A stretch of DNA of 64,000 nucleotides from Neoaquamicrobium sediminum (GTDB lineage: Bacteria; Pseudomonadota; Alphaproteobacteria; Rhizobiales; Rhizobiaceae). The position numbers and the translations under genes are program-made. Positions 1-9,662 of the stretch are shown one piece after another. The notes beneath the pieces are model-generated. The model had not been told where the DNA came from and searched no databases. It saw only the letters and a list, made by a program, of their open reading frames with translations. Numbering within the stretch: position 1 is the stretch's first letter; each line of letters begins with the position of its first letter. The DNA is taken from contig NZ_JABETK010000002.1 in assembly GCF_013240295.1 (NCBI RefSeq), positions 1,364,001-1,428,000 on the forward strand. Direction: 5' to 3'.

Positions 1-1714
1 TCGAGCCGGTCGCGCTGATATTGGCGCCCGCAAGTCCGCCGACCGACAGCCGGTCAATCTCCAGTCGGCCGTCCCTGAGCCGCAACGCGGTATCCAGCGT
101 TTCGGCCGTCATGCCCGCGGCCGTCACAGGCCCGGCCTCGATCTCGAAGGTTAGATCGCGGTCGGCAAGGCGCGTGCGACCGCCATCGCTGACGAAGAGC
201 GAGGCGAACGCGGTCATGCCTTCCACATCCAGCCTGTCGCCATCGAGCCGCAGCGTCATTGACGGCTTCTGCCCGACGGGCGTCAGGCTATCGATCTCGC
301 CGCGGAACTTGGCGTCGCCAAGCACCAGTTCGAGGTCGCGAAAGAGCTGCCGTTCGCGGTTGAGCTTCACCTGTGCGCTGAAGCCGGCAGCCGGCAGCCG
401 GCGGATGGCTTCGTCGACGTCCCGTGCGAGCCAGGCCGCGAAACCGGAGGGCTGGCCGACAGCAAGGAGCAGCGAGCCCTCGAAATCCAGCTCGTCACCG
501 ACGACGAGGTCGCCGCTGGCCTCCAGAGTCGCACGGCCCGGCAAAGTCGCGCCCAGTGAACCGACCGCCCAGCCGGCCTCCGAAGGCTCGGCGGAAAGAT
601 GCACGTCGCGGATCGTCGTGTCGCCCGCAACGATTGCCGGCAGCTTGACGGCGATCCGGCCGGGGATCTGAGGCCGGGGCATATCGAGCAGGAACTCGTG
701 CAGCGCTGTCAGCCGTTGCTCGAGGTCGATGCCGGCCGCGCTTTCCGCGCCCGCTGCATCCTCGAACCTGATCTGAGCACCATCGGCGGTGATGTCGAAG
801 CGCGGTTCGGCGCCGAGCGCGAACCGGGCAGAACCCTCCGCCGTGTAAGGGTCCTCCAACGGTCCGGTCGCGAACCGGAACGTCTCGATGTCGAGCGCTT
901 CGTGATCGAAGTCGAAGTCGCCGGTGACGCGATAGGCCGGTGGCGGCGGCGCGCCTGCGTCGCTTTGCTCGGCAATCTGCCCGGCGGCGTTGAGCTTGAA
1001 CTCGCCCGCGTAGTGCAAACCGCTGTCGGCGATGCGCACGCTGCCATCGGCCTCGAGAGAAAGCGGGTAGCGCTCCGGATTGGCGACGAGCCTCATCCGC
1101 ATGCGACCGTCTGCATCGACTGAGCCTGTCGAGGCTGAAAGCGCCGTGCGCATCCCGTCTAGCCGCATGGAGCCTTCCATGCGCCAGGGGCCCGTCAGCG
1201 CGCGCGCCGACACGTCGGCGTTGATCTCGGTCAGGCTGTGCGTGCGGCCGCTTGCGGCGTGGCGCACATCCACCCTGCCCTCCGTGATCGTCAGCTTTTC
1301 AAGGGAGATGTTGCTCGCATCGACAGGCGACGACGGGCGCACCGACCAGTCGACCGTTCCGTCCTCGGCGACCGCGATCGTCGCCGAGGGCCTCACCAGC
1401 CTCATGTCGAAGATGTGAAGCTCGCCGCGCATGAACGGCGCCAGTTCGGCATCCATCGAGAAAGTCTCGACCGTCATTGCCTCTTCGCCGGGTTCGACAC
1501 CTGCGACGACGACATCGGCGAAGGTGACGGACGGGAACGGCAGCAGCCGCGCGCTGACGCTTCCCTCCACCTTGACCTCGCGCCCGAGGATACGGCTTGC
1601 TTCACGTTCGAAATCGGCGCGGTAACTGGTCCAGTCGACGAAATAGGGCAACACCAGCGCCGCAGTCAGCACCAGTACGATCAACCCTCCTATGGCGACG
1701 AATAATCGGGCCAG
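1..1714 (-). CDS. AsmA family protein (partial, C-terminus outside window)
   Basis: AsmA-type proteins are large inner-membrane-anchored periplasmic proteins linked to outer-membrane assembly and lipid transport. The minus frame is open from about 1714 to the left edge (about 571 codons) with no stop. It begins with one hydrophobic segment (LFVAIGGLIVLVLTAALVLP), then the family signature FVDWTSYRADFEREASRILG, followed by repetitive beta-rich sequence. No ATG lies in frame near the 5' end. A CTG at 1712-1714, preceded by GGAG seven bases upstream, sits where relatives as I recall them begin with Met-Ala-Arg-Leu-Phe, so CTG is the best start candidate; an ATG mutated or miscalled to CTG is equally possible. 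Family call is confident; start is uncertain. Confidence 0.75.
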   Translation of the reverse strand, partial: MARLFVAIGGLIVLVLTAALVLPYFVDWTSYRADFEREASRILGREVKVEGSVSARLLPFPSVTFADVVVAGVEPGEEAMTVETFSMDAELAPFMRGELHIFDMRLVRPSATIAVAEDGTVDWSVRPSSPVDASNISLEKLTITEGRVDVRHAASGRTHSLTEINADVSARALTGPWRMEGSMRLDGMRTALSASTGSVDADGRMRMRLVANPERYPLSLEADGSVRIADSGLHYAGEFKLNAAGQIAEQSDAGAPPPPAYRVTGDFDFDHEALDIETFRFATGPLEDPYTAEGSARFALGAEPRFDITADGAQIRFEDAAGAESAAGIDLEQRLTALHEFLLDMPRPQIPGRIAVKLPAIVAGDTTIRDVHLSAEPSEAGWAVGSLGATLPGRATLEASGDLVVGDELDFEGSLLLAVGQPSGFAAWLARDVDEAIRRLPAAGFSAQVKLNRERQLFRDLELVLGDAKFRGEIDSLTPVGQKPSMTLRLDGDRLDVEGMTAFASLFVSDGGRTRLADRDLTFEIEAGPVTAAGMTAETLDTALRLRDGRLEIDRLSVGGLAGANISATGS

Positions 1715-1795
1715 TCTCTTTCTCCCGCCGGATTCCCTAAGCCGCAGTGCAGTTTAGCTGCATTACGGTGTCGATAAAGTGGCGACCTGCCGATG

Positions 1796-3210
1796 CTAGG
1801 CGCGCAACGGCAGCACCTTGCCCGGATTCATGATGTTGTCCGGGTCGAGCGCCTGCTTGATCGAACGCATGAAATCGACGCCCGCACCTAGTTCGTGCGG
1901 CAGGAAGGCGATCTTGCCCTGTCCCACCCCGTGCTCGCCGGTGCAGGTGCCGTCCATCGCGATCGCGCGCATGTTGAGACGTGCCACGAAGGCTTCCGTC
2001 GCTTCGATCTGCTTCGGGTCGTCGCGGTCCATCAGCACCATTACGTGGAAGTTGCCGTCTCCGACATGCCCTACGATGGGTGCAATCAGTCCAGAACGCG
2101 CTATGTCTTCCTCGGTCTCGTTGATGCATTCGGCAAGTCGCGAGATCGGCACGCAAACATCCGTAGACAGGAGGTCGCGCCGGGCTTCAGCGAAAGGCCG
2201 GCCCAGTAAGCGTCGTGCCGCGCCTTCCAGAGTTTCGTCCGCTCCTCGGCTACGTTGGTCCACTGGAACGAACCGCCGCCGAACTCCGCCGCGATCTCGC
2301 CGAACGTCTCCGCCTGCTCGCGGACACCTGCGTCCGTGCCATGGAATTCCAGGAAGAGGCAGGGCGTCTCGGGATAATCGAGCTTGGCGTAGCCGTTCAG
2401 CGCCCGCATGCACAGCGCGTTGACAAGCTCGATGCGCGCCACCGGCACGCCCATCTGGATTGTGGTGATGACGGCGTTGCAGGCCGCATCGACGGACGGG
2501 AACGGGCAGACCCCGCCCGAGATCGCCTGCGGGATACCGTAGAGCTTCAGCGTCAGCCCGGTGATGACGCCGAGCGTGCCTTCGGAGCCGACGAGAAGCC
2601 GGGTGAGGTCGTAGCCGGCCGACGACTTGCGCGCCCGCTTAGCCGTCGTGATCGCCCGCCCGTCGGCCATCACGGCGGTCAGCGAAAGCACGTTCTCCCG
2701 CATCGTGCCATAGCGCACCGCGTTGGTGCCCGATGCGCGCGTGGAGGCCATACCGCCGAGGCTGGCATTGGCGCCGGGGTCGATCGGGAAAAACAGGCCG
2801 GTGTCACGCAGATAGGTGTTGAGCTCCTCGCGCGTGACGCCGGGCTCGATGGTACAGTCGAGATCTTCGGCATGCACGGCCAGCACCTTGTTCATCTGCA
2901 TCATGTCGATGCAGATGCCGCCGCCGGGCGCGTTGACGTGGCCTTCGAGCGACGTACCGGTCCCGAACGGGATGACCGGCACGCGATGCTCACCGCAGAC
3001 CCGCACGATCTCCTGCACTTCCTCGGTCGAATGCGGAAACACCACGCCGTCGGGAAGCTGAGAGGGAATGTAGGTGGTGGAGTGCGCATGCTGGCCGCGA
3101 ATCGCCTGGCCGGTCTGGAAACGCTCGCCGAAGCGCTGCTTGAGGATGCCGACAACGGCTGCGCTGCCGGCATCGTTGCGCGCAACGGGTTGCAGATCGG
3201 CAAGAGCCAT
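1796..3210 (-). CDS. FAD-binding oxidase, D-lactate/glycolate dehydrogenase type (apparent frameshift)
   Basis: Flavoprotein of the GlcD/DLD group, which oxidises D-2-hydroxyacids such as D-lactate or glycolate and passes electrons to the respiratory chain. The N-terminal part (start ATG at 3210, GGAGG-type RBS) carries the PCMH FAD-binding fold, with VIPFGTGTSLEGH and FFPIDPGANASLGGM. The C-terminal part carries FAD-oxidase C motifs GHVGDGNFHVM and GEHGVGQGKI and ends ALDPDNIMNPGKVLPL. These lie in two frames: the first runs to 2101, the second resumes near 2178 at DLLSTDVCVPISRLAE. Adding one base around 2173-2180 gives one 471-aa protein of normal family length. Substrate cannot be set from sequence. 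Confidence 0.85.
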
Positions 3211-3348
3211 GAACTTTCCTCCGTGGATGGGCGACCGTCGACCTTGTCTCCGTACGCCCTTTGGTCTTCTCTGTCGGCAGCATGCAAATGGCGTGGCCTT
3301 TGTCCAGCGATCCGGACGCGGCCCCGCCCCAAAAGACAGGAATCAGCA

Positions 3349-3834
3349 ATGGCCAATCCCGCCCCTTTCGTCTCGCGCGTTCTCGAGGTCGAGAAGGACT
3401 GGATCGATTATAACGGCCACATGAACATGGCCTACTACAACGTCCTGTTCGACCGTTGCGCCGACGAGGCCTTCGAGCTGCTGGGCATGGGGCCGAAATA
3501 TGCAGGCGAGCGGCGGCTGACAACCTACACCGCAGAGATCCACGTCTGCTACGTCCGCGAGTTGCATCTCAGCGACAAGGTCACCTCCACCTTCCAGATG
3601 CTCGACCACGACGAGAAGCGCTTTCACGTCTTCCAGGAACTGCATCACGCCGACGGTTGGCTCGCCGCGACATCGGAAGTGCTTACGCTGCATATCGACA
3701 TGAGCGGCCCCAAGGTCTGCCCCTTCCCGCCAGATGTTCTTGCCAACATCGAGGCGATGCGAGCCGCACATGCTAACCTGCCGGTCCCGGAGCGCGCGGG
3801 CCGCTCGATCGGCATCCGCCGCAAGGCCGGCTGA
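3349..3834 (+). CDS. hotdog-fold thioesterase family protein
   Basis: A 161-aa protein of the 4-hydroxybenzoyl-CoA-thioesterase-like hotdog fold, predicted to hydrolyse an acyl-CoA in the cytoplasm. It shows the N-terminal WIDYNGHMNMAYYNVLFDRC, where the Asp/Asn-Gly-His region corresponds to the active-site loop and is followed by the long hotdog helix. Later VCYVRELHLSDKVTSTFQML and HVFQELHHADGWLAATSE fit the central beta strands. The ATG at 3349 is chosen because homology begins there; the open frame extends far upstream only as antisense to the oxidase. Relatives act in carnitine/betainyl-CoA breakdown, but nothing nearby supports that here. It is divergent from the FAD oxidase with a 138-bp gap. 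Confidence 0.75.
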   Translation: MANPAPFVSRVLEVEKDWIDYNGHMNMAYYNVLFDRCADEAFELLGMGPKYAGERRLTTYTAEIHVCYVRELHLSDKVTSTFQMLDHDEKRFHVFQELHHADGWLAATSEVLTLHIDMSGPKVCPFPPDVLANIEAMRAAHANLPVPERAGRSIGIRRKAG

Positions 3835-4004
3835 CGCCACCGGAACACGCCGAGACGCCGTTAGGCAACGATTAACCCTGACGGCCTTTGCACAGCTTCA
3901 TCCCCTCACCCGCCTTGATCGTGCGCCGGACACTTCCACAATCGCAGGCAGGGGCGACTCACCACGGCGCGAGTCCGACGGGGAATGGTCGGAGAAGAGA
4001 AATC

Positions 4005-4235
4005 ATGCACGACGGTATCACCGGCGACGTCGCCCACTTTGCTTGCGCGGTGGCGCTGGATGAAGCCTACACCGATCACGATCTGCGGCGTGCCCAGAGA
4101 TTGGTCGAGCAAGAACTCCAGGACATCCGGCGACTGCGCCAGCCGATCCCTATAGACGTCATCTATGCCCGTCGCATTCTGATGGCGGCCAGGCATCTGC
4201 GCGCCATACGCGACGAGCCCGACACCGCATACTGA
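4005..4235 (+). CDS. hypothetical protein, 76 aa
   Basis: Small soluble, mostly helical, acidic/basic mixed protein of unrecognised family. It has no signal peptide, membrane segment or metal motif. Starting at ATG 4005 there is a strong purine-rich RBS (GGAGAAGAGA) seven to ten bases upstream, which decides this start over the longer in-frame reading from 3888. The middle (DLRRAQRLVEQELQDIRRLR) looks like a charged helix. It stands alone between the thioesterase and the convergent VOC gene. Function unknown. Confidence 0.5.
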   Translation: MHDGITGDVAHFACAVALDEAYTDHDLRRAQRLVEQELQDIRRLRQPIPIDVIYARRILMAARHLRAIRDEPDTAY

Positions 4236-4276
4236 CGAGCGCCGGGCAGCCGGCACCCGTCAATGTCGATTTCCGG

Positions 4277-4827
4277 TCAGCCTGACTGACGTTCAATGAA
4301 CCGCATGCGGTTGTTGAAGGGGTCGATGACCGTCACCTCGAGGCCCCACTCCTGCTTCTCGAGCCCCGGCCGCATGTAGCGGTAGTCCTTGGCGAGGAGT
4401 TCGGCATGGAAGGCGCGGATACCTTCCATGTAGATGACCATGTTGCCGCCCGGTGTCGCGTCACCGGCATGTTCCGAAGATGCAGTTTCAGATCGCCGCG
4501 CGATACCTGCGTGTAGAGCGGAAAATTCTCCCCGAACCGGTGTTCCCAGTCCACCGAGAAGCCGAGGAAGTCGAGATAGAACTCGTGCGCCTTGGTCACG
4601 TCGAAGATACGCACGATCGGAATTGCCTGTTCGTAGGCGATCGCATCCGGCTTTGTCGCCGTCCCTTCGCCTTCGGCAATTTTGGCAGATAGAATATTCC
4701 ACGTATCGAGCCCGAACTGACGGGCCACGATTTCCAGTGCCTCGCTGTGCCGTATATCCAGCTTCCGCTCGGCAAGCGCCTCGCGCATGGCTTTCGCCAT
4801 GGCCTTGGCATCGCGGTAGGTGCGCAT
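4277..4827 (-). CDS. glyoxalase/VOC-superfamily protein (apparent frameshift)
   Basis: Glyoxalase/bleomycin-resistance-fold protein. The first about 60 residues form a helical domain (TYRDAKAMAKAMREALAERK, then HSEALEIVARQFGLDTWNIL) that precedes the VOC fold in a known group of 'glyoxalase superfamily' proteins. The VOC part starts at AIPIVRIFDVTKAHEFYLDF and ends LEVTVIDPFNNRMRFIE, with the typical His/Glu positions at the strand ends. The reading frame breaks near 4475-4478: HLRNMP should continue as LHLSEHAGDATPGGNMVIY from the other frame. One extra T restores a 183-aa protein. Substrate unknown; such proteins are often annotated as resistance proteins without proof. Confidence 0.75.
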
Positions 4828-5083
4828 GATTTCCGGTCCTTTTCAGCCGGCGATTGGCTTCATCAGTGTCCGCATTGCCGATGCCTTCGCCGGATGGAAA
4901 ACCGGATTGGAAGGTTTTTAGAGATGTTCGCCAGACCCTTGCGGGCGCGGACTGCGGGCCATCTCCAGCCCGCGACAACGATAGCGCGACCCGGCATTCC
5001 CGCCAAGGGTTCGAAAGCCTCATCTTGCATGAACGTTACGGGAACGCTGGTCTTTCACCCCCGAATCACTACATTCGGGTGAG

Positions 5084-7737
5084 ATGTCCGGATTTCCCGA
5101 CGATATTCCTTTCTTCGACGAGGACGATACGCCGCGCTCGAAGGGTCAGCCTGCCGCGCAACCTGCCGGCGGCGGCATCGCTGCGCGTGCCATGGCCGCG
5201 CGCTCGGCCCATCGCGCGCCCGACTATCTGACCGGGCTGAACCCAGAGCAGCGTCTTGCGGTCGAGACCACGGAAGGCCCGGTCCTCGTGCTGGCAGGTG
5301 CCGGCACCGGCAAGACCCGCGTGCTCACCACCCGCATCGCGCATATCCTCGCCACCGGCCGCGCCTGGCCGAGCCAGATCCTCGCCGTCACCTTTACCAA
5401 CAAGGCCGCGCGCGAGATGAAGCAGCGCATCGGCGTGCTGGTCGGTGAAGCGGTGGAAGGCATGCCGTGGCTGGGTACGTTCCACTCCATCGGCGTCAAG
5501 CTCCTGCGCCGTCATGCCGAACTGGCGGGGCTGCGCTCGGACTTCACGATCCTCGACACCGACGACGTAATCCGCCTGATCAAGCAGTTGATCCAGGCCG
5601 AGGGGCTGGACGACAAGCGCTGGCCGGCGCGCCAGTTCGCGCAGATGATCGATGGCTGGAAGAACAAGGGCCTCGGGCCCGAGGAAATTGCCGAAGGCGA
5701 CGCCCGAGCCTTCGCAAATGGCAAGGGCCGCGAACTCTATCGCGCCTATCAGGACCGGCTCCACACGCTGAACGCCTGCGATTTCGGCGACCTGCTTTGC
5801 CACCCGATCCGCATTTTCCGCCAGCATCCCGACGTGCTGCGCGAATATCACGCCAAGTTCAAATACATCCTCGTCGACGAGTATCAGGACACCAACACCG
5901 CCCAGTATATGTGGCTGCGGCTGCTCGCCCAGCGGCCTGAGACAAAACGCGGTGCAGCGGTACCGGCCGAAGGCCGAAGGAAGACCGTCCGTCCGAGCCG
6001 ATGCAAGGCCCCCGCGGAGGGCCAGCGCCGTCAGGCGCGGAACGGCCCGTGAGCGAGAACAGACCGACACAGCAGATCAATATCTGTTGTGTCGGCGACG
6101 ACGATCAGTCGATCTACGGCTGGCGCGGCGCCGAGGTCGACAACATCCTGCGCTTCGAAAAGGACTTTCCGGGCGCGGCCGTCATCCGGCTTGAACGCAA
6201 CTACCGCTCCACAGCGCATATCCTCGGCGCGGCGTCCCACCTGATCGCCCACAATGAGGGACGGCTGGGCAAGACGCTGTTCACCGAAAAGGCAGATGCC
6301 GACGACGCCAAGGTGATGGTTCACGCGGCGTGGGATTCGGAAGAAGAAGCCCGCGCGGTCGGCGAGGAAATCGAAGCGCTACAGAGTCGGCAGCATAATC
6401 TCAACGACATGGCGATCCTGGTCCGCGCATCCTTCCAGATGCGCGAATTTGAGGACCGCTTCGTCACGCTCGGCCTGAACTACCGCGTCATCGGCGGTCC
6501 GCGCTTCTACGAACGGGCCGAAATCCGCGACGCGATGGCCTATTTCCGCGTCGTGGCACAAGGTGCCGACGACCTCGCCTTCGAGCGCATCGTCAACGTG
6601 CCCAAGCGCGGGCTGGGCGAAGCCGCCATCCGCCAGGTTCACGACACTTCCCGGGCCTTGCGCGTGCCGATGCTGGAGGCCGCCGCCAAGCTCGCCGAAA
6701 GCGACGAGATGAAGCCCAAGCCTCGCGCGGCGCTCCGCGAGGTCGCGGCCAACTTCGCGCGCTGGCAGGGACTGCTCGACAACACACCGCATACCGAACT
6801 CGCCGAAACCATCCTCGAAGAGTCCGGCTACACGGAAATGTGGAAGAACGACCGCTCGGCAGAAGCGCCGGGTCGACTGGAAAACCTCAAGGAGCTGATC
6901 CGCTCCATGGAGGAATATGAATCGTTGCGCGGGTTCCTGGAGCATGTCGCTCTGGTCATGGATGCCGAGCAGAACGAGGAGATGGATGCCGTCAACATCA
7001 TGACGCTGCATTCGGCCAAGGGGCTCGAATTCGACACCGTCTTTCTGCCGGGCTGGGAGGAAGGCCTGTTTCCGCACCAGCGCGCGCTGGATGAAGGCGG
7101 GCGCTCGGGGTTGGAGGAAGAGCGGCGCCTCGCCTATGTCGGCCTCACCCGCGCCAAGAAGAACCTGCACCTCTGGTTCACCTCCAACAGGCGTATTCAC
7201 GGCCTTTGGCAGTCGACCATCCCTTCGCGGTTCCTCGACGAACTGCCGGAAGCCCATGTCGAGGTGGCTGAGACCGGCTCGTCTTATGGCGGCTACGCCA
7301 CAGGCAGCTTCGGCGAGCGGCAGGCGGGGCGACAGAACCCCTATGGCGCATCGCGCTTCGACAATGTCGGCCAGAGCGGCTCCTTCTCCAATACCTATGC
7401 AACGCCGGGCTGGCAGCGCGCGCAGCAGAACCGCACCGAGGCGACCGACCGCAACTGGGGTTCGCGCTCGGGCCACTCGGTCGAGCGGATCGGCTATGGC
7501 GAGGTGGATTCCGGCTACGGAGCCGGCCGCACCAGCGTGAAGGGCCGCACCATCGAAGGCGAACTCTTCGCCAAGTCGGTCTCGGACTCCCCTTCCGCGT
7601 TCAAAGTGGGCGACCGCGTGTTCCACCAGAAGTTCGGAAACGGCAACATCGCAGCTATCGAAGGCAACAAGCTGACCATCGACTTCGACAAGGCCGGCCA
7701 GAAGCGTGTGCTGGACGGCTTCGTAACCGCGGCCTGA
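5084..7737 (+). CDS. uvrD: UvrD/PcrA/Rep-type superfamily 1 DNA helicase (apparent frameshift)
   Basis: ATP-dependent 3'-5' DNA helicase for nucleotide-excision and mismatch repair and for clearing replication obstacles. Walker A (LVLAGAGTGKTRVL) lies near residue 70, motif II (LVDEYQDTNTAQYMW) near 263, motif III (VGDDDQSIYGWRGAEVDN) near 338, and motifs V-VI (IMTLHSAKGLEFDTVF and EERRLAYVGLTRAKK) follow. The C-terminus ends in a PcrA-like small domain (FHQKFGNGNIAAIEGNKLTI). Between motifs II and III is an insertion of about 40 residues (about 5935-6062) in which the frame changes. The first frame stops at 6052, and the second is open from 5941. One missing base inside the insertion restores an 884-aa protein. 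ATG 5084 is the only sensible start. Confidence 0.9.
5935..6062. repeat. GC-rich inserted linker with inverted repeats inside uvrD
   Basis: About 128 bp lying between codons for LLAQRP (motif II side) and INICCVGDDDQ (motif III side). It encodes low-complexity Arg/Ala/Gly/Pro-rich sequence in every frame and contains short inverted repeats, for example GCGCC-gtca-GGCGC at about 6027-6040 inside a GGGCC...GGCCC pair. UvrD/PcrA of other families is nearly continuous here. It looks like an extragenic palindrome-type element tolerated in a surface loop, or simple loop expansion. I did not find a second copy in the window. Confidence 0.35.
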
Positions 7738-7930
7738 CCTGGGTTACGAGCACAACCACATACACTCAAAAAGTGCAGAAGATTTTTCTTAAACTTTTGC
7801 GAGCATCGACGTAATCTCCGTCTTGCAGGCAATGGTGCCTGTACCTTCCGCTTCCGGGCGGTTTACCTCCGGGCCCCTTCCGTCACACCCACCCCCGCGG
7901 CGGAAGGGGCGCCTTCGCGCTCGGGAGGTT

Positions 7931-9106
7931 ATGGTGCGTCTCATCCGGTCGATCACGATTGCGTCTGCCGCATTGGGGCTCATGACGGTGGACGCCAGCG
8001 CGGGCGAGAACGCGGCTTCCCCGAAGCTCACGTTCACGCTCGCGCGCCACCACACGACGAATGCACTCGATGGGCCGCTGGCGGTCGCCGACTGGTACAC
8101 GGAGCTGCGCGGCGCGCTGGAACACACGGTCGACCACGATCTTGGATCCACCAAACTCACGGCCGATATGGAGCTCCGTCGCTTCGATACTTACGATTTC
8201 GAAGACGACGCGACCTTCGGCATCGGCGCCGAGACAACCGCAAGGGTATCCGACACGCTCGAACTTCGAGGCAGCCTGTCGGTAAGAATGTTTTCTGACG
8301 GCGACGATTTCGCGGTCGAGGATTTCATCCTTGGCACGCGCACGCGAAAGACTGTGCTGGCCGGCGCAGTTCAGGCTGGTCAGCTCGTCGCTCCCGCTAC
8401 CGTGCTTGTGCTTGAAGCCGCCGCTGCACGGGAATTCGCGGGCAGAACGCATTTTCAGGATGACCTGTTGCTTCCGGCGGCGCTCGACCCGGACCGCGAC
8501 CGGCTGCGTCTCGGCGCGACGCTGACCCGGACAGCGGGTTCAATCAGCTACGGCGGGTCGGTGACGACGGGGCTTCGCCGGACCCATGCGCTGGAGCCGC
8601 TTTCCGAATTGCTTTTGCTGGAGCATGGCGTGAAGCTTCACGCCACACATACGTTCGAAAACAAGGCCAGCATGTCGGCAGCCCTGGGTTTCGAAATGCT
8701 GCAACTGCCTGATAATGGTTTCAGCGAGATCCGACCTGCGCTCGAAGTCACCGGTGCGACCCCTCTGCCGGCCGGTTTTTCGCTGCGCGGCAAGCTGCGT
8801 GCCGGCTATGACACGACGTCGACTGACGATCCCGTTGCGGTATGGGTGCGTCGCGCAGAGGTGGAGCTGGGCTATCAGACCACGCCGACGCTACTGCTCT
8901 CGTCAGGCATATTCGACGAGCGCCGCGACAATCTCGCCATCGGCAACCGCGAGATGCTGCGCGGGATCTACGGTGAAGCCGCCTGGCAGGCCAACGAAAA
9001 CCTGAATCTGGTGCTCCGCGTCGATCTTAAGCGCCACCGGATAACGCTCTACGACATTGAGAAGCGCACGGTCGACGTGCAGCTCGCCGCAACCAGGAAG
9101 CTATAG
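7931..9106 (+). CDS. putative outer-membrane beta-barrel protein
   Basis: A 391-aa exported protein of no recognised family. The N-terminus has a basic stretch and hydrophobic core ending in ALGLMTVDASAGENA, a plausible signal peptide cleaved near residue 25. The rest alternates polar and non-polar residues with many Leu/Thr/Arg strands (SISYGGSVTTGLRRTH, VELGYQTTPTLLLSSGIF, NLNLVLRVDLKRHRITLYD) typical of a transmembrane barrel. It ends in Lys-Leu rather than Phe, which is atypical for a barrel end. ATG 7931 has a good GGGAGG RBS. The 193-bp gap upstream (7738-7930) shows no other gene. It stands alone, and function is unknown. Confidence 0.55.
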   Translation: MVRLIRSITIASAALGLMTVDASAGENAASPKLTFTLARHHTTNALDGPLAVADWYTELRGALEHTVDHDLGSTKLTADMELRRFDTYDFEDDATFGIGAETTARVSDTLELRGSLSVRMFSDGDDFAVEDFILGTRTRKTVLAGAVQAGQLVAPATVLVLEAAAAREFAGRTHFQDDLLLPAALDPDRDRLRLGATLTRTAGSISYGGSVTTGLRRTHALEPLSELLLLEHGVKLHATHTFENKASMSAALGFEMLQLPDNGFSEIRPALEVTGATPLPAGFSLRGKLRAGYDTTSTDDPVAVWVRRAEVELGYQTTPTLLLSSGIFDERRDNLAIGNREMLRGIYGEAAWQANENLNLVLRVDLKRHRITLYDIEKRTVDVQLAATRKL

Positions 9107-9167
9107 CGGCCTTCATATCGCAAAAGAGGAGGCAGGAGACGATCCCCTGCCCCCAAAAAGGCGCGGC

Positions 9168-9464
9168 CTAGCGCCGATGTCCGCGGCGATTGCGCTCGGG
9201 CGCCGTAATTACATTGTTGAGCAGGCCGGTGCCGTTGCCGAGGATGCCCAGTCCGAGATTGTTGCCGGACAGGATCGGCGAGTTGTTGAGGATGCCGATG
9301 CCCCTCAGCACGTTGAGGTCACCGGTGCGAACCGTCGGCGAAACGTTGATGAGCCCGCTCGACTGATTGTTGCCCCGGCTCCCGCCCCAACCGCCGGCCT
9401 CAGCCGAGACGGAGGCGAACGAGCAAACGAGTGCAACGGTGGCAAATGCGGTGAACTTCTTCAT
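9168..9464 (-). CDS. small secreted Gly/Asn-rich hypothetical protein
   Basis: A 98-aa protein with a clear Sec signal peptide (MKKFTAFATVALVCSFASVS, cleavage after AEA near residue 23). The mature part is rich in Gly, Asn, Leu and Ile and has two related segments, LRGIGILNNSPILSGNN and LGLGILGNGTGLLNNV, ending in a basic tail (RNRRGHRR). ATG 9464 follows a GGGAGAAG-type RBS. No family recognised. The segments resemble small rhizobial exported proteins, but no function can be given. About 200 bp of AT-richer non-coding DNA lies upstream. Confidence 0.55.
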   Translation of the reverse strand: MKKFTAFATVALVCSFASVSAEAGGWGGSRGNNQSSGLINVSPTVRTGDLNVLRGIGILNNSPILSGNNLGLGILGNGTGLLNNVITAPERNRRGHRR

Positions 9465-9593
9465 GACACTTCTCCCTTGTCTTGAAGTCCCTCCGCTTCC
9501 TTCGGCCTATCTCCGAAAACAAGAAAGCCACTTATGCGCGAGAAATACAACCAGTAAGTGCATCAATTCTTTAACGACGCCTACAAATGATCT

Positions 9594-9605
9594 GTTATCG
9601 ATAAC
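9594..9605. promoter_or_regulatory. perfect 12-bp palindrome, possible operator
   Basis: GTTATCGATAAC is a perfect palindrome in the AT-rich gap between the secreted-protein gene (start 9464, reading away to the left) and the end of the acetyltransferase gene (9663). It lies about 130 bp upstream of the secreted-protein start. Size and position suit a dimeric repressor site, but no regulator is adjacent, so this is weak. The rest of the 9465-9662 gap shows no gene. Confidence 0.25.
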
Positions 9606-9662
9606 CGGTATGGTTACTACGTAAAATACAAATCAAATTTTATCTTGATGGGCGAAAGAATA

